Below are positions 11,827 through 21,690 of a stretch of DNA of 64,000 bases, piece after piece; positions within the stretch are counted from its first letter, which is position 1, and every line of letters starts with the position of its first letter. Source of the DNA: Siphonodentalium dalli (taxonomy: Eukaryota > Mollusca > Scaphopoda > Gadilida > Siphonodentaliidae); the NCBI GenBank assembly GCA_032622095.1, contig CP136061.1:35161797-35225796 (forward strand), read 5' to 3'. The translations under genes and the position numbers were made by a program. Below the pieces are notes generated by a model. That model saw only the letters and a list, made by a program, of their open reading frames with translations. It was not told the origin of the DNA and searched no databases.

Positions 11827-13897
11827 GAATTATAGTTAGTGTTACTGTTATTTATTACTGCCTTCCTGTCAGATGACTTCGATTTTAAGAATTATAGTTA
11901 GTGTTAATGTTATGTATTACTGCCTTCCTGTCAGATGACTTCGATTGAATTATAGTTAGTGTTACTGTTATTTATTACTGCCTTCCTGTCAGATGACTTC
12001 GATTGAATTATAGTTAGTGTTACTGTTATTTATTACTGCCTTCCTGTCAGATAACTTCGATTGAATTATAGTTAGTGTTACTGTTATTTATTACTGCCTT
12101 CCTGTCAGATGAGTTAGTGTTACTGTTATTTATTACTGCCTTCCTGTCAGATGACTTCGATTGAATTATAGTTAGTGTTAATGTTATTTATTACTGCCTT
12201 CCTGTCAGATGACTTCGATTGAATTATAGTTAGTGTTACTGTTATTTATTACTGCCTTCCTGTCAGATGAATTCGATTGAATTATTGTTAGTGTTACTGT
12301 TATTTATTACTGCCTTCCTGTCAGATGACTTCGATTGAATTATAGTTAGTGTTACTGTTATTTATTACTGCCTTCCTGTCAGATGACTTCGATTGAATTA
12401 TAGTTAGTGTTACTGTTATTTATTACTGCGTTCCTGTCAGATGACTTCGATTTTAAGAATTATAGTTAGTGTTACTGTTATTTATTACTGCCTTCCTGTC
12501 AGATGAGTTAGTGTTACTGTTATTTATTACTGCCTTCCTGTCAGATGACTTCGATTATATGACTTCGATTATAGTTAGTGTTACTGTTATTTATTACTGG
12601 CTTCCTGTCAGATGAGTTAGTGTTACTGTTAATTATTACTGCCTTCCTGTCAGATGAGTTAGTGTTACTGTTATTTATTACTGCCTTCCTGTCAGATGAG
12701 TTAGTGTTACTGTTATTTATTACTGCCTTCCTGTCAGATGAGTTAGTGTTACTGTTATTTATTACTGCCTTCCTGTCAGATGAGTTAGTGTTACTATTAT
12801 TTATTACTGCCTTCCTGTCAGATGAGTTAGTGTTACTGTTATTTATTACTGCCTTCCTGTCAGATGAGTTAGTGTTACTGTTATTTATTACTGCCTTCCT
12901 GTCAGATGACTTCAGTGTTACTGTTATTTATTACTGCATTCCTGTCAGATGACTTCAGTGTTACTGTTATTTATTACTGCCTTCCTGTCAGATGAGTTAG
13001 TGTTACTGTTATTTATTACTGCCTTCCTGTCAGATGAGTTAGTGTTACTGTTATTTATTACTGCCTTCCTGTCAGATGACTTCAGTGTTACTGTTATTTA
13101 TTACTGCCTTCCCGTCAGATGAGTTAGTGTTACTGTTATTTATTACTGCCTTCCTGTCAGATGAGTTAGTGTTACTGTTATTTATTACTGCCTTCCTGTC
13201 AGATGAGTTAGTGTTACTGTTATTTATTACTGCCTTCCTGTCAGATGACTTCAGTGTTACTGTTATTTATTACTGCCTTCCTGTCAGATGAGTTAGTGTT
13301 ACTGTTATTTATTACTACCTTCCTGTCAGATGACTTCAGTGTTACTGTTATTTATTACTGCATTCCTGTCAGATGACTTCAGTGTTACTGTTATTTATTA
13401 CTGGCTTCCTGTCAGATGAGTTAGTGTTACTGTTATTTATTACTGCCTTCCTGTCAGATGACTTCAGTGTTACTGTTATTTATTACTGCCTTCCTGTCAG
13501 ATGACTTCAGTGTTACTGTTATTTATTACTGCCTTCCTGTCAGATGAGTTAGTGTTACTGTTATTTATTACTGCCTTCCTGTCAGATGACTTCAGTGTTA
13601 CTGTTATTTATTACTGCCTTCCTGTCAGATGACTTCAGTGTTACTGTTATTTATTACTGCCTTCCTGTCAGATGACTTCAGTGTTACTGTTATTTATTAC
13701 TGCCTTCCTGTCAGATGAGTTAGTGTTACTGTTATTTATTACTGCCTTCCTGTCAGATGAGTTAGTGTTACTGTTATTTATTACTGCCTTCCTGTCAGAT
13801 GAGTTAGTGTTACTGTTATGTATTACTGCCTTCCTGTCAGATGACTTCAGTGTTACTGTTATTTATTACTGCCTTCCTGTCAGATGACTTCGATTTT
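11827..13897 (+). repeat. 42/43/58-bp minisatellite, about 2.07 kb
   Basis: The conserved core is GTTACTGTTATTTATTACTG followed by CCTTCCTGTCAGATGA. Three linkers alternate. GAGTTAGT gives a 42-bp unit, GACTTCAGT gives 43 bp, and a longer GACTTCGATTGAATTATAG linker gives 58 bp. The 58-bp form fills the left third and the 42/43-bp forms the rest. Because 42 is divisible by three, long ORFs with a 14-residue repeat (ELVLLLFITAFLSD) appear at 12578-12952, 13076-13291 and 13672-13887; each 43-bp unit breaks the frame, so they are not genes. The array begins at the right TTAA of the preceding element. Confidence 0.95.
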
Positions 13898-14004
13898 ATG
13901 AAAAAAGGGATAGATGATACTCATAATATATATATATATAGTTAAATGTCAAATGTTATGCATTTTATTCATGTTTGCAACTGCCCAATTGGGTGTATTT
14001 TGCA

Positions 14005-14236
14005 TTAACCCTTTGAGTGCCAGGGGCCGATCTCATCGGCACTAAACCTACAAAATAAGTCTGTTAAAGAATATAAGAATAAATTATTAAAATTGTAAAA
14101 AAAAAAACAATTGTTAGGCCAATGCATTCTCTTATATATGCGAGGCGACCTATGGTCGCCTCGCATATATAAGAGAATGCATTGGCACAGGGTATATGGG
14201 TTGATACAAAAATCGACCTGGCACTGAAAGGGTTAA
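14005..14236 (-). mobile_element. TTAA MITE type B (CCCTTTCAGTGCCAGG ends) with one hairpin
   Basis: TTAA is present at 14005-14008 and 14233-14236. The ends CCCTTTGAGTGCCAGG and CCTGGCACTGAAAGGG differ from type A after CCCTTT. It carries one copy of the same hairpin (about 14119-14186), here fully symmetric with GGCGACC either side of TATG, followed by GGCACAGGGTATATGGGTTG. It is a shortened, opposite-orientation relative of 47381-47849. Confidence 0.8.
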
Positions 14237-14374
14237 ATCTTATCTTCTCTTTTCCATACGCATTTTACATGTATATTTTATTTATATTTCATGTACGAGT
14301 TAACTGTTATTTATAACTGCCTGTATTGGTATATTCTAATAAACTATCTTATCATAGCTTTTCTTATTGTATGG
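14237..14374. other. No feature seen
   Basis: AT-rich spacer between repeats. A TAACTGTTATTTATAACTGCC phrase at about 14300 echoes the 42-bp minisatellite core. Confidence 0.35.
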
Positions 14375-14739
14375 CCAACGTCATTTGGCTTCGCAAGTCT
14401 CTGTCTTCAGATCAAGTTTGAGACTGTGTAACGGGTTAAAGTGAGCTTCGATTACCTAGTATTTATGTTTCCTTATGTTCATAAACACGATTTCATGCGG
14501 ATAACAAAATTATATTACTTAACGGTTCTTTTTAAATCGATGGTTTTTAATTGTTTGCTGTTCGTGATAAGGCGTCTAATTAATGGCTATAATCCCGATG
14601 TAAGCCGTGACACAGATACAGATATATATCGTGTATATATCGGCAAAACAATGCAATCCGGTAGTATTTAAACAAGCTCTGATCTTGGTACGTAGGACCT
14701 GAACTCCGGGGGCTATATGTGACCCGCCATATCAAAACC
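14375..14739 (+). repeat. Dispersed repeat, GCTTCGATTATCTAGCAT family, copy 2
   Basis: It follows 9446-9832 block by block: TGTGTAACGGGTTAA, GCTTCGATTACCTAG, TTTTTAAATCGATGG, AATTGTTTGCTGTTCGTGAT, AATCCCGATGTAA, CAATCCGGTAGTAT, GGACCT. Short overlapping ORFs on both strands are not conserved. Confidence 0.65.
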
Positions 14740-15144
14740 AGTCGTAAGTCGGGATTTTTTTTACCCTGTGCCAATGCATTCTCTTATATATGCGAGTCGA
14801 TCATAGGTCGCCTCGCATATATAAGAGAATGCATTTTTTACAATTTTAATAATTTTTTCTTGTATTCTTTACCAATTTTAGAATTTCACCCATACAGAGC
14901 CCCAGACAAACATGAGCAGACGACACTCTTCTATATGCTTCTATATATGTGTGGGGCTCCCTGCAGGGTAATGGATGTTTTTTTATTTTATGTCCTAAAA
15001 ATTGTAAGAAACATTTATTTTTAAAAAATGATAAAAAATTGTTAGGCCAATGCATTCTCTTATATGTGCGAGGCGACCTATGGTCGACTCGCATATATAA
15101 GAGAATGCATTGGCACAGGGTAAAAAAAATCCCGACTTACGACT
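14740..15144. mobile_element. Double-hairpin MITE type C (AGTCGTAAGTCGGGA ends)
   Basis: The ends AGTCGTAAGTCGGGA (14740-14754) and TCCCGACTTACGACT (15130-15144) are perfect inverted repeats, continuing through T/A runs into ACCCTGTGCC and GGCACAGGGT. Each side then holds the same hairpin as the TTAA elements (about 14770-14836 and 15050-15116). The middle, with AGAGCCCCAGACAAACATGA and GTGGGGCTCCCTGCAGGG, is not found in types A or B. No clear target duplication is visible. Confidence 0.8.
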
Positions 15145-15440
15145 TCGATTATCTAGCATGTAGATTATCCTCATGTCAATAAACATGATTACACGATTGT
15201 ACAACAATTAAATTCATCAAAGTTTCTTTTTAAATCGATGGCTATTTATTATTTGCTGTCCGTGATAATACATCTAATGAATGGCTGTAATCCCGATGTA
15301 ACAGCACAAAACCTTTGAAATCCCGTATCAAACCCTGACATAGATACAGCGGCTTATTTTTAACCAATCCGTGGTATTGAAATAAGGTTAGCTTTGTGGG
15401 ACCATAATCCACCCCGCAGTCAGTAGGCTCTCTGGCCACC
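15145..15440 (+). repeat. Dispersed repeat, GCTTCGATTATCTAGCAT family, copy 3
   Basis: It resumes exactly at the right end of the type C element with TCGATTATCTAGCATGTAG, then TTTTTAAATCGATGG, AATCCCGATGTAACAGCAC and TTTGAAATCCC.. as in copy 1. Copies 2 and 3 therefore look like a tandem pair separated by, or joined through, the type C element. Confidence 0.6.
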
Positions 15441-15530
15441 GATTTAGGATTATCAACCCCAGGCCAAGGATAAACATGATTACACACGGACAACAATTAA
15501 ATTCCTTAAAGACACGGTTGGCCTTGGCGG

Positions 15531-15928
15531 TTAACCCTTTACCCAACAGAAGGGCCCTGTGCCAATGCATTCTCTTATATATGCGAGTCGACCATAGGTC
15601 GCCTCGCATATATAAGAGAATGCATTGGCTTAACACATTAAAAATTATAAAATTGTTAAAGAATGTAAGAAAATATGGTAAAAAGTGTTAAAAAAAGATT
15701 TTGTTTAGGCCAATGCATTCTCTTATATATGCGAGGCGACCTATGGTCGACTCGCATATATAAGAGAATGCATTGGCACAGGGTAACTGTAACTATCACA
15801 ATGTATTCAAGGAGCCGGTTCCAATGATATCCATATTTGTATGGTTCTATTGAGACAGACCGAAGATATTTTAGGCTGTTGAAGCTTTATTTGGCCGGTT
15901 TTTGCCGTTTTGTTGGGTAAAGGGTTGA
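15531..15928 (+). mobile_element. piggyBac-like double-hairpin MITE (type A), copy 2
   Basis: The left TTAA is 15531-15534; the right target copy has decayed to TTGA (15925-15928). Both hairpins are intact (about 15562-15628 and 15710-15776), in opposite orientation around a GTTAAAGAATGTAAGAAAAT spacer. A 17-bp direct repeat (ACGGTTGGCCTTGGCGG) lies just outside both ends, at 15514-15530 and 15933-15949. Confidence 0.85.
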
Positions 15929-15949
15929 AGGTACGGTTGGCCTTGGCGG

Positions 15950-16370
15950 TGGGTATCCTGTGAAAATATTTCCACCCGTCAAAAACCGCCACAAACAGAA
16001 AGAACAACAAAATGTAGACAGACTTTGTCCGTATACAAATAAGAAATATCGCATAAACAGTATGTTATTGTCATATATTTGACCATTGTTATGTAAACAA
16101 AAGCATAAAAAGTTACTTTTCTGGTGTTTGTTTATATTATGATGGTAAACATAAAGAGCGTTCTTTGTTGGTGAATTCCTGATATGGAACGAATAAAGAG
16201 CGTTTATGATGCCTTTTGTGTGTGATTAGCCAGCAGCATTGTGATGTCTTATGTAACACAATCAGGCTCTTGCTTAGGTAAAATATAGTAAATCTTTATG
16301 ATTACATGCTGTTTACGCGATGGTCATGGTATATATGAACGAAACTGTATGCGTTTTTCTGTTTTTCTGT
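15950..16370. repeat. Fragment of the AAATAAAGAGCG repeat family
   Basis: Positions about 16150-16215 contain AAAGAGCGTTCTTTGTTGGTG, GATATGG and AATAAAGAGCGTTTATG, matching the edge of the copy at 42190-42250. The remaining sequence shows no feature. Confidence 0.45.
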
Positions 16371-16880
16371 TTACGGTGATTGGAACAAATATGAATATTT
16401 TCGACAATTAAGGCCGCACGTGCCTTTAAACGGACCGCCAAGTATTTGTACGTAAGTTGGAGGGACGGATACAATAGGTTGACAATTACACGAAGTATTG
16501 ATAAACCGGCTTCGTGTGCTCTGAAAACACTTTGCCAAAGTCACAGCCATTTTCCGGCCGTTTTCAATTATTTTCAAGTTTTCAAGTCAGACAAACGTTC
16601 TTTATTTCTACCATATGAAGAATAGACTAACACGGAACGCTCTTTTCTCTTCCATGTCGTGCAAATTGCTGGGGTTTTTTGGGGACCCAAACACCGTGTT
16701 CATCGTTGTATTTACTATTACTTCAATGCGTCATTATGCGTTACAGAATGCTCGTCAAAAGGCAGTTCAGATATTTCGACCTATTTCGATACAGGGAAAA
16801 CTTCAAAAGCGATTAATATTATGTGTATTTTCGAGGGCAAACCGCCATGTGGCTTTAACAATATTTCTTTTCAAATCGAT
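16371..16880 (+). repeat. AAATAAAGAGCG-family dispersed repeat, copy 1
   Basis: Landmarks in order are ATTGATAAACCGGCTTCGTG, TGCTCTGAAAA, GCCATTTTCCGGCCGTTTTC, CGTTCTTTATTTCTACCATA, AATAGACTAACACGGAACGC, TTTCGACCTATTTCGATAC and CCATGTGGCTTTAA. The same order occurs inverted at 41945-42345 and interrupted at 43690-44620. The ORFs 16615-16917 and 16659-16889 have partly similar counterparts in other copies but no known domain, so this may be the decayed body of a transposon. Confidence 0.55.
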
Positions 16881-17037
16881 GGCGATTAATTGTTTGTTGA
16901 TCGTTAGACGGCTCTGATGGGGCGATATCATCTCGATAAGAGCAGTACACATCACGTCCGAATGTCACCAGATTACGATGACGTCTGAATCTACTTTGAA
17001 ATCCCTTTGTAAACCCTGAATCAATTTCTTTAATTTG
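16881..17037 (+). repeat. Dispersed repeat, copy 4, left part
   Basis: It holds AAATCGATGG, AATTGTTTG, TTTGAAATCCC and AAACCCTGA as in copy 1, then stops at 17037 where a foldback transposon enters. The missing continuation (CAATCCGGTAGTATTGAA) resumes at about 18593. Confidence 0.6.
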
Positions 17038-17429
17038 GCTGAAGGGGTCACTCTCACACAGGGTTTGAAAATGTGCTGAAGGGTACACAGGGTTTCTGAT
17101 CGGCAATAACACCGTTCACTGAACTGTGTTTCTGAAAGTCTGGTGCCCATTAGCAGTTTGATTTCAGTTCATTGTAATGTTCATTGGAACGTAAACAATT
17201 ATTCTCTAACAGAAATCATGGCAGATACGAAAACTAAACGTCATTTAGAACGACATATCAAACCCTGTGTACCCTTCAGCACTTTTTTTGGTGAGAGTGT
17301 CCCCTTCAGCCATACTATGTCTACTATCTGAAATTATGACTGTCTGCGAGAAAATAAATCAGACATTTTTCATTGCATATTTCAGTTTTATTTCTGGAGT
17401 ATAAATCACCATAAAACAACATAATGTCT

Positions 17430-17794
17430 TTAACCCTTTACCCAACAGAACGGCCCTGCGCCAATGCATTCTCTTATATATGCGAGTCGACCATAGGTCG
17501 CCTCGCATATATAAGAGAATGCATTGGCTTAACACATATTAAAGAAAAAATGGTAAAAAGTGTTAAAAAAATGTTTTTTTTAGGCCAATGCATTCTCTTA
17601 TATATGCGAGGCGACCTATGGTCGACTCGCATATATAAGAGAATGCATTGGCACAGGGCATAACTGTAACTATCACAATGTGCTCAATGAGCCGGTTCCA
17701 ATGATACCCATATTTCCATGGTTTTATTGAGACAGACCGAAGATAATTTAGGCTGTTAGGGCGTTTCTGGGCGTTCTGTTGGGTAAAGGGTTAA
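17430..17794 (+). mobile_element. piggyBac-like double-hairpin MITE (type A), copy 3
   Basis: TTAA is present at both ends (17430-17433, 17791-17794), with CCCTTTACCCAACAG and TGTTGGGTAAAGGG. The inter-hairpin spacer is shortened. It is nearly identical to the copy at 27238-27602, including about 25 bp of left and about 100 bp of right flanking DNA, so the two are one insertion copied by segmental duplication. Confidence 0.85.
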
Positions 17795-17960
17795 AACTCA
17801 ATCGGTTTTGAGTGTTTATTTCTGCCAGATTATTGCAAACGTTGTTGAATAATATGTATGTTGCTTTGGTCCTTCATACGATAAAAATTTAGTTCTGCAA
17901 ATGGTCACCGTTCACTAAACTGTGTCTCTGAAAGTCTGAAAGCCCACCAGCAGCCGGAAA

Positions 17961-18400
17961 AGGTCGCCTCGCATATATAAGAGAATGCATTGGCCTCACA
18001 ATTTTTTAACCTGTGCCAATGCATTCTCTTATATATGCGAGTCGACCATAGGTCGCCTCGCATATATAAGAGAATGCTGGGGCCTAACAATTTTTTACAA
18101 TTTTAATAATTTTTACTTGTATTCTTTACCAATTTTATAATTTCACCCATACAGAGCCCCAGACAAACATGAGCAGACGACACTCTTCTATATGCTTCTA
18201 TATATGTGTGGGGCTCCCTGCAGGGTAATGGATGTTTTTTTTATTTTATGTCCTAAGAAACATTTATTTTTTTTAAATGATAAAAAATTGTTAGGCCAAT
18301 GTATTCTCTTATATATGCAAGGCGACATATGGTCGACTCGCATATATAAGAGAATAAGAGAATGCATTGGCACAGGGTAAAAAAATCCCGACTTACTACT
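17961..18400. mobile_element. Type C double-hairpin MITE, rearranged copy
   Basis: It has an extra half hairpin at 17961-17992, an intact hairpin at about 18013-18078, the same AGAGCCCCAGACAAACATGA..GGGGCTCCCTGCAGGG middle as 14740-15144, and a right hairpin carrying a small AGAGAATA duplication (about 18350). The right end TCCCGACTTACTACT is followed by TCGATTATCTAGCATGTAG, the flank found at 15145, so flank and element were copied together. Confidence 0.7.
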
Positions 18401-18564
18401 TCGATTATCTAGCATGTAGAACAGTTGTTCTCTGACAGAACTCATTACAGATACGAAAACTAAACGTCATTTAGAATGAGATTTAAAAACCTGTGTACCC
18501 TTCAGCACATTTTCAAAACCTGTGTACCCTTCAGCACTTTTTTTGTGAGAGTGACCCCTTCAGC

Positions 18565-18660
18565 CTTAATTTGATTCATCATCAAAATAATGCAATCCGG
18601 TAGTATTGAACTAATTTGGTGCCTCGTGGAACCATATCTCACCAGCGAACATTCTTGTCA
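18565..18660 (+). repeat. Dispersed repeat, copy 4, right part
   Basis: CAATCCGGTAGTATTGAA and a GTGGAACC end continue the repeat that broke off at 17037. Comparison with the uninterrupted copy at 9714-9800 shows the 1.5-kb transposon as an insertion. Confidence 0.6.
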
Positions 18661-18754
18661 TGTGCCATTTTAATTGAACTTATAGGACGTGAATTCATGT
18701 TCGCCGATTGGTCAATTATACCAACTGTGTACTAGTATTTCATATCCCTGAAAA

Positions 18755-18892
18755 AAATAAAACGAACCTGGCCACTGGTAAAACATACCATAAAACTAAC
18801 CTGGTAAAACACGCCATAAAACGATCATGGCCATTGGTAAAAACACGTGATAAAACTAACCTGGCCACTGGTAAAACATATGGACGGATAGT
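18755..18892 (+). repeat. Short imperfect tandem repeat, about 36 bp, four units
   Basis: Units share CTGGCCACTGGTAAAACAT followed by ACCATAAAACTAACCTGG, with small indels. The ORF across it (18708-18959) is a shadow. Confidence 0.75.
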
Positions 18893-19550
18893 CCATCGAA
18901 CACACAGGCATTATGTTAGTTCCCTTAGGAAATTAGAAGTTATAAGTTCAACAAAATAGGCTATTTGTTGAACCTATTATTTGAACATTTCCCACCGACT
19001 AATATAAATCATTCTGCATTAAATTGCATTATCTGTTTGTTGTATGCTCATATTTCCTTAACACCCCTTTAGATGAATATTATACCATTCAATGCACGTT
19101 TAATAACTGAATGGGAGAATCCATTCAGTAATGTAAGGGTTAACTATCGGGTCACAATGTGGCCAGCGCACACAGTTCCATATTCTCCAATAAACCACAT
19201 CCACTATACGTGTATTTCTTAACTATAAATCACTAATTCTAAGTGATTATAACACGATATAATGACAGTGTATATTTTGTTGCATTCATAATAAATTCAG
19301 TCTGTAGACTTTACGTTTTAGGAACACTGCAATGTATGTATGCTATTAATTATATTCGTGTATAGGTCGTTCACTTGTAAATATTACCTTTCATTGTGTG
19401 TAAATACAATTATCCCACACAAAGGTACGTGAATAAATCATTATAGTACAACAAAGATACAAATCCGTTTGTGAAATTCATTTACCAAAAAATCACATTA
19501 TTGACGTTATAAATCGGACATTTACAGATGTCGATTCTTAAGCATTCATC
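18893..19550. other. No feature seen
   Basis: AT-rich sequence with no coding or repeat signal recognised. Confidence 0.4.
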
Positions 19551-19556
19551 AACATG

Positions 19557-19731
19557 TACACAGCGATGATTCGACCAATATTGAACTACTCTCAAAACAA
19601 TTGGAACCATTTCTTTATGCGTCATTCGATGTCATTAGATGGTGTTCAAAAAAGAGCGACACGCCAAATGCATTGGCTTAGGAAATATCCATATCGTGAT
19701 CGCATGTTCATTGTAAACGCGCGGTGATCGC
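19557..19731 (+). pseudogene. Non-LTR retrotransposon (LINE) reverse-transcriptase tail remnant
   Basis: One frame reads TAMIRPILNYSQNNWNHFF, then LDGVQKRATRQMHWL and YPYRDRM. Non-LTR retrotransposons of the CR1/Jockey/I type carry an IRPiLEYas..W then lE.VQrrAtR block just after the polymerase palm, which this matches. No further upstream palm motifs are readable, so it is a fragment. The last codons (CGT GAT CGC ATG onwards) are the first monomer of the 28-bp array that follows. Confidence 0.6.
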
Positions 19732-20171
19732 ATGTTCATTGTAAACGCGCGGTGATCGCATGTTCATTGTAAACGCGCGGTGATCGCATGTTCATTGTAA
19801 ACGCGCGGTGATCGCATGTTCATTGTAAACGCGCGGTGATCGCATGTTCATTGTAAACGCGCGGTGATCGCATGTTGATTGTAAACGCGCGGTGATCGCA
19901 TGTTCATTGTAAACGCGCGGTGATCGCATGTTCATTGTAAACGCGCGGTGATCGCATGTTCATTGTAAACGCGCGGTGATCGCATGTTCATTGTAAACGC
20001 GCGGTGATCGCATGTTCATTGTAAACGCGCGGTGATCGCATGTTCATTGTAAACGCGCGGTGATCGCATGTTGATTGTAAACGCGCGGTGATCGCATGTT
20101 CATTGTAAACGCGCGGTGATCGCATGTTCATTGTAAACGCGCGGTGATCGCATGTTCATTGTAAACGCGCG
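19696..20171 (+). repeat. 28-bp satellite, 17 perfect-length copies
   Basis: The monomer starts GTGATCGCATGTTCATTGTA and ends AACGCGCG. There are seventeen units without length variation. Only units 7 (19864) and 14 (20060) differ, both carrying GTTGATTG for GTTCATTG, implying a seven-unit, 196-bp higher-order repeat. The seed sequence is the LINE coding fragment immediately upstream. Confidence 0.95.
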
Positions 20172-20214
20172 GTGATATGATTGAGGTGTATAAGATGACT
20201 GAGGTATATAAGAT

Positions 20215-20660
20215 ACTCAATGCATGTTACAGCATCGATCCAAGCTCAGAAGTTAGCCCCACTAACCGCTAGATTGGAGCCATCGAATTTGAACAATTTT
20301 AGATGAAAAACATGGCCGACGGTAGCCATCTTGGATGTTACTCTTTGCATGACAATCATTTGGCACACCCTGTAGACCACATCACTCATCCGTTGATCAC
20401 CGAACTTTATATGCATCTTCAGGGTGACTTCTAGATGGGAGCCATCGATGATTTCCGAAATTCGTAGCAAAACATTGCTGCCAGCGGCCATCTTGCGTTT
20501 TACTCGTTGCATGACTAAATCCTTCTGCATACCCTATATATATACAGGCAACATCCTCACCCAATCGTCACCAAATTTCATTTGGATCTTCGTGGTGACA
20601 TCTAGATGATTGGAGCCATCTTTGATTTCATATTTGAATCCATCGTTACACCCTGCAGAC
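20215..20660 (+). repeat. Degenerate tandem modules (GGAGCCATC..GACATCTAGATG type)
   Basis: A module of about 160-180 bp with GGAGCCATCGA, ATGGCCG..GCCATCTTG, ACTCNTTGCATGAC, CACCNAANTT and TCTTC(A/G)(G/T)GGTGAC(A/T)TCTAGATG repeats about 2.5 times. ORFs on both strands are not coding. Confidence 0.55.
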
Positions 20661-21347
20661 CACATTTATTGGTGAAATGTTTTAAATGAAAATAATTTCA
20701 TCGACACAACACAAGACTTTTACTCTATCGTTTTTACTTTCCTTCTTCTTTATCATTCTTTTGCGCAGCCAAAAAAAATCATTCCATCCCAAGTTGAGCT
20801 ACAGTGTCATTTCATTTTACCCCCCCCCCCCCCCCTGGTAAGCTGAACGGTAACTAAGGACATTTTGTCTAATTTGGTGTCAAATTAGACCGTGCATCTT
20901 TAATATTGTAATGGTATCATTAATGTTACATAACCGACTGTTATTTTATCGCATGCACACATTCAGGGGGTTTGTGTGTCTACTCCCCGCCCCCACCCGC
21001 CCCAACTGTGGTCAAAATGTTCAGCAGTTGGAAATGTCATGTCCGACACAACATTAGTTGGAAATTTTACACCACATCTACAGGTTAATATTATTTTCAT
21101 TGTGTGTTTTTTTCCAACAAGTAATTTGTTGTGAATTTGTTCTTTTAGACCAACAATAGTATATTGTTCTACTTTTTACTTTTGTTCAAGTTTTGGTCAC
21201 ATTTTTTCAACAAGTTATAGGGGGTTGTCAAAAGTTTCCAACAGTTGAAAAGCTTGACGCACCAGTTAAAGGGGGTGCAAATGGAATTCTGCGAACTTGG
21301 GAGTTTGGTCTGGTTCGGGGGGGGGGGGGGGGCGAGTACCATTTTAT
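20661..21347. other. No gene; poly-C and poly-G runs
   Basis: A run of about 15 C lies at 20821-20835 and a G run of about 15 at 21318-21332. Three copies of a loose TTGGAAATTTTACA / TTTCCAACAGTTG phrase appear between 21020 and 21250. Nothing else is clear. Confidence 0.4.
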
Positions 21348-21513
21348 GATCATATGCCAAGAGCTGAAAAACTTACGCGAATTATATATTCCAAAATATT
21401 ACTGGGATAATCCGAACCGCAATAAATTCCATGGACTAGTTTCTCTTGAAAACATGAGCTTTCTGAAAAGACTGAGCATATTTATTAAATTGGCATTGAA
21501 AAAGATTTCTTAA
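21348..21513 (+). pseudogene. Leucine-rich-repeat (Toll-like receptor type) fragment
   Basis: From just after the poly-G run the frame reads CQELKNLRELYIPKYYWDNP, then NKFHGLVSLENMSFLKRLSI and a stop at 21511-21513. The spacing of Leu/Ile residues (LKNLRELYI..., LVSLENM..., LKRLSIF) is that of two to three extracellular LRR units as in Toll-like receptors, which are numerous in molluscs. Upstream the frame runs into the G homopolymer with no LRR signal, and no signal peptide or TIR domain is present. I read it as a gene fragment; an internal exon or chance resemblance remains possible. Confidence 0.4.
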
Positions 21514-21535
21514 TATACTATTATATATACAGATG

Positions 21536-21537
<2 letters not shown>

Positions 21538-21583
<46 letters not shown>

Positions 21584-21690
21584 ATGTGTATATGTATGTG
21601 TATGCATGTTTGTATACAATCTGTATATATATATATGTATGTATATGTATGTATGTATATATATATGTATATATATAATATGAGACACAT
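21538..21690. repeat. TA/TATG microsatellite
   Basis: (TA)n at 21540-21571 grades into TATGTATG and TGTATATG mixtures up to about 21680. The tyrosine/isoleucine-rich ORF on the minus strand is an artefact. Confidence 0.9.

Larger units (their letters stand above)
17038..18564. mobile_element. Rearranged GCTGAAGGGGTCACTCTCAC foldback transposon
   Basis: The left end GCTGAAGGGGTCACTCTCAC (17038-17057) and right end GTGAGAGTGACCCCTTCAGC (18545-18564) are perfect inverted repeats. The outer flanks, TTTAATTTG (17029-17037) and CTTAATTTG (18565-18573), form a 9-bp target duplication with one mismatch. Subterminal motifs TGCTGAAGGGTACACAGG repeat near both ends. An additional right end lies at 17310, and the text after 17905 restarts at the equivalent of about 17109, so a segment shared with 26810-27715 has been inserted or converted into the element. 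It contains a type A MITE (17430-17794) and a broken type C MITE (17961-18400). Confidence 0.75.

Noticed and set aside
12578-13887. Long ORFs with a 14-residue repeat (ELVLLLFITAFLSD) as a repetitive membrane protein
   Set aside because: They exist only because 42 bp is divisible by three; neighbouring 43-bp and 58-bp units break every frame and there is no codon bias or splice context.
19696-20171. CRISPR-like array (28-bp repeats)
   Set aside because: The repeats are contiguous without spacers, and the DNA is eukaryotic.
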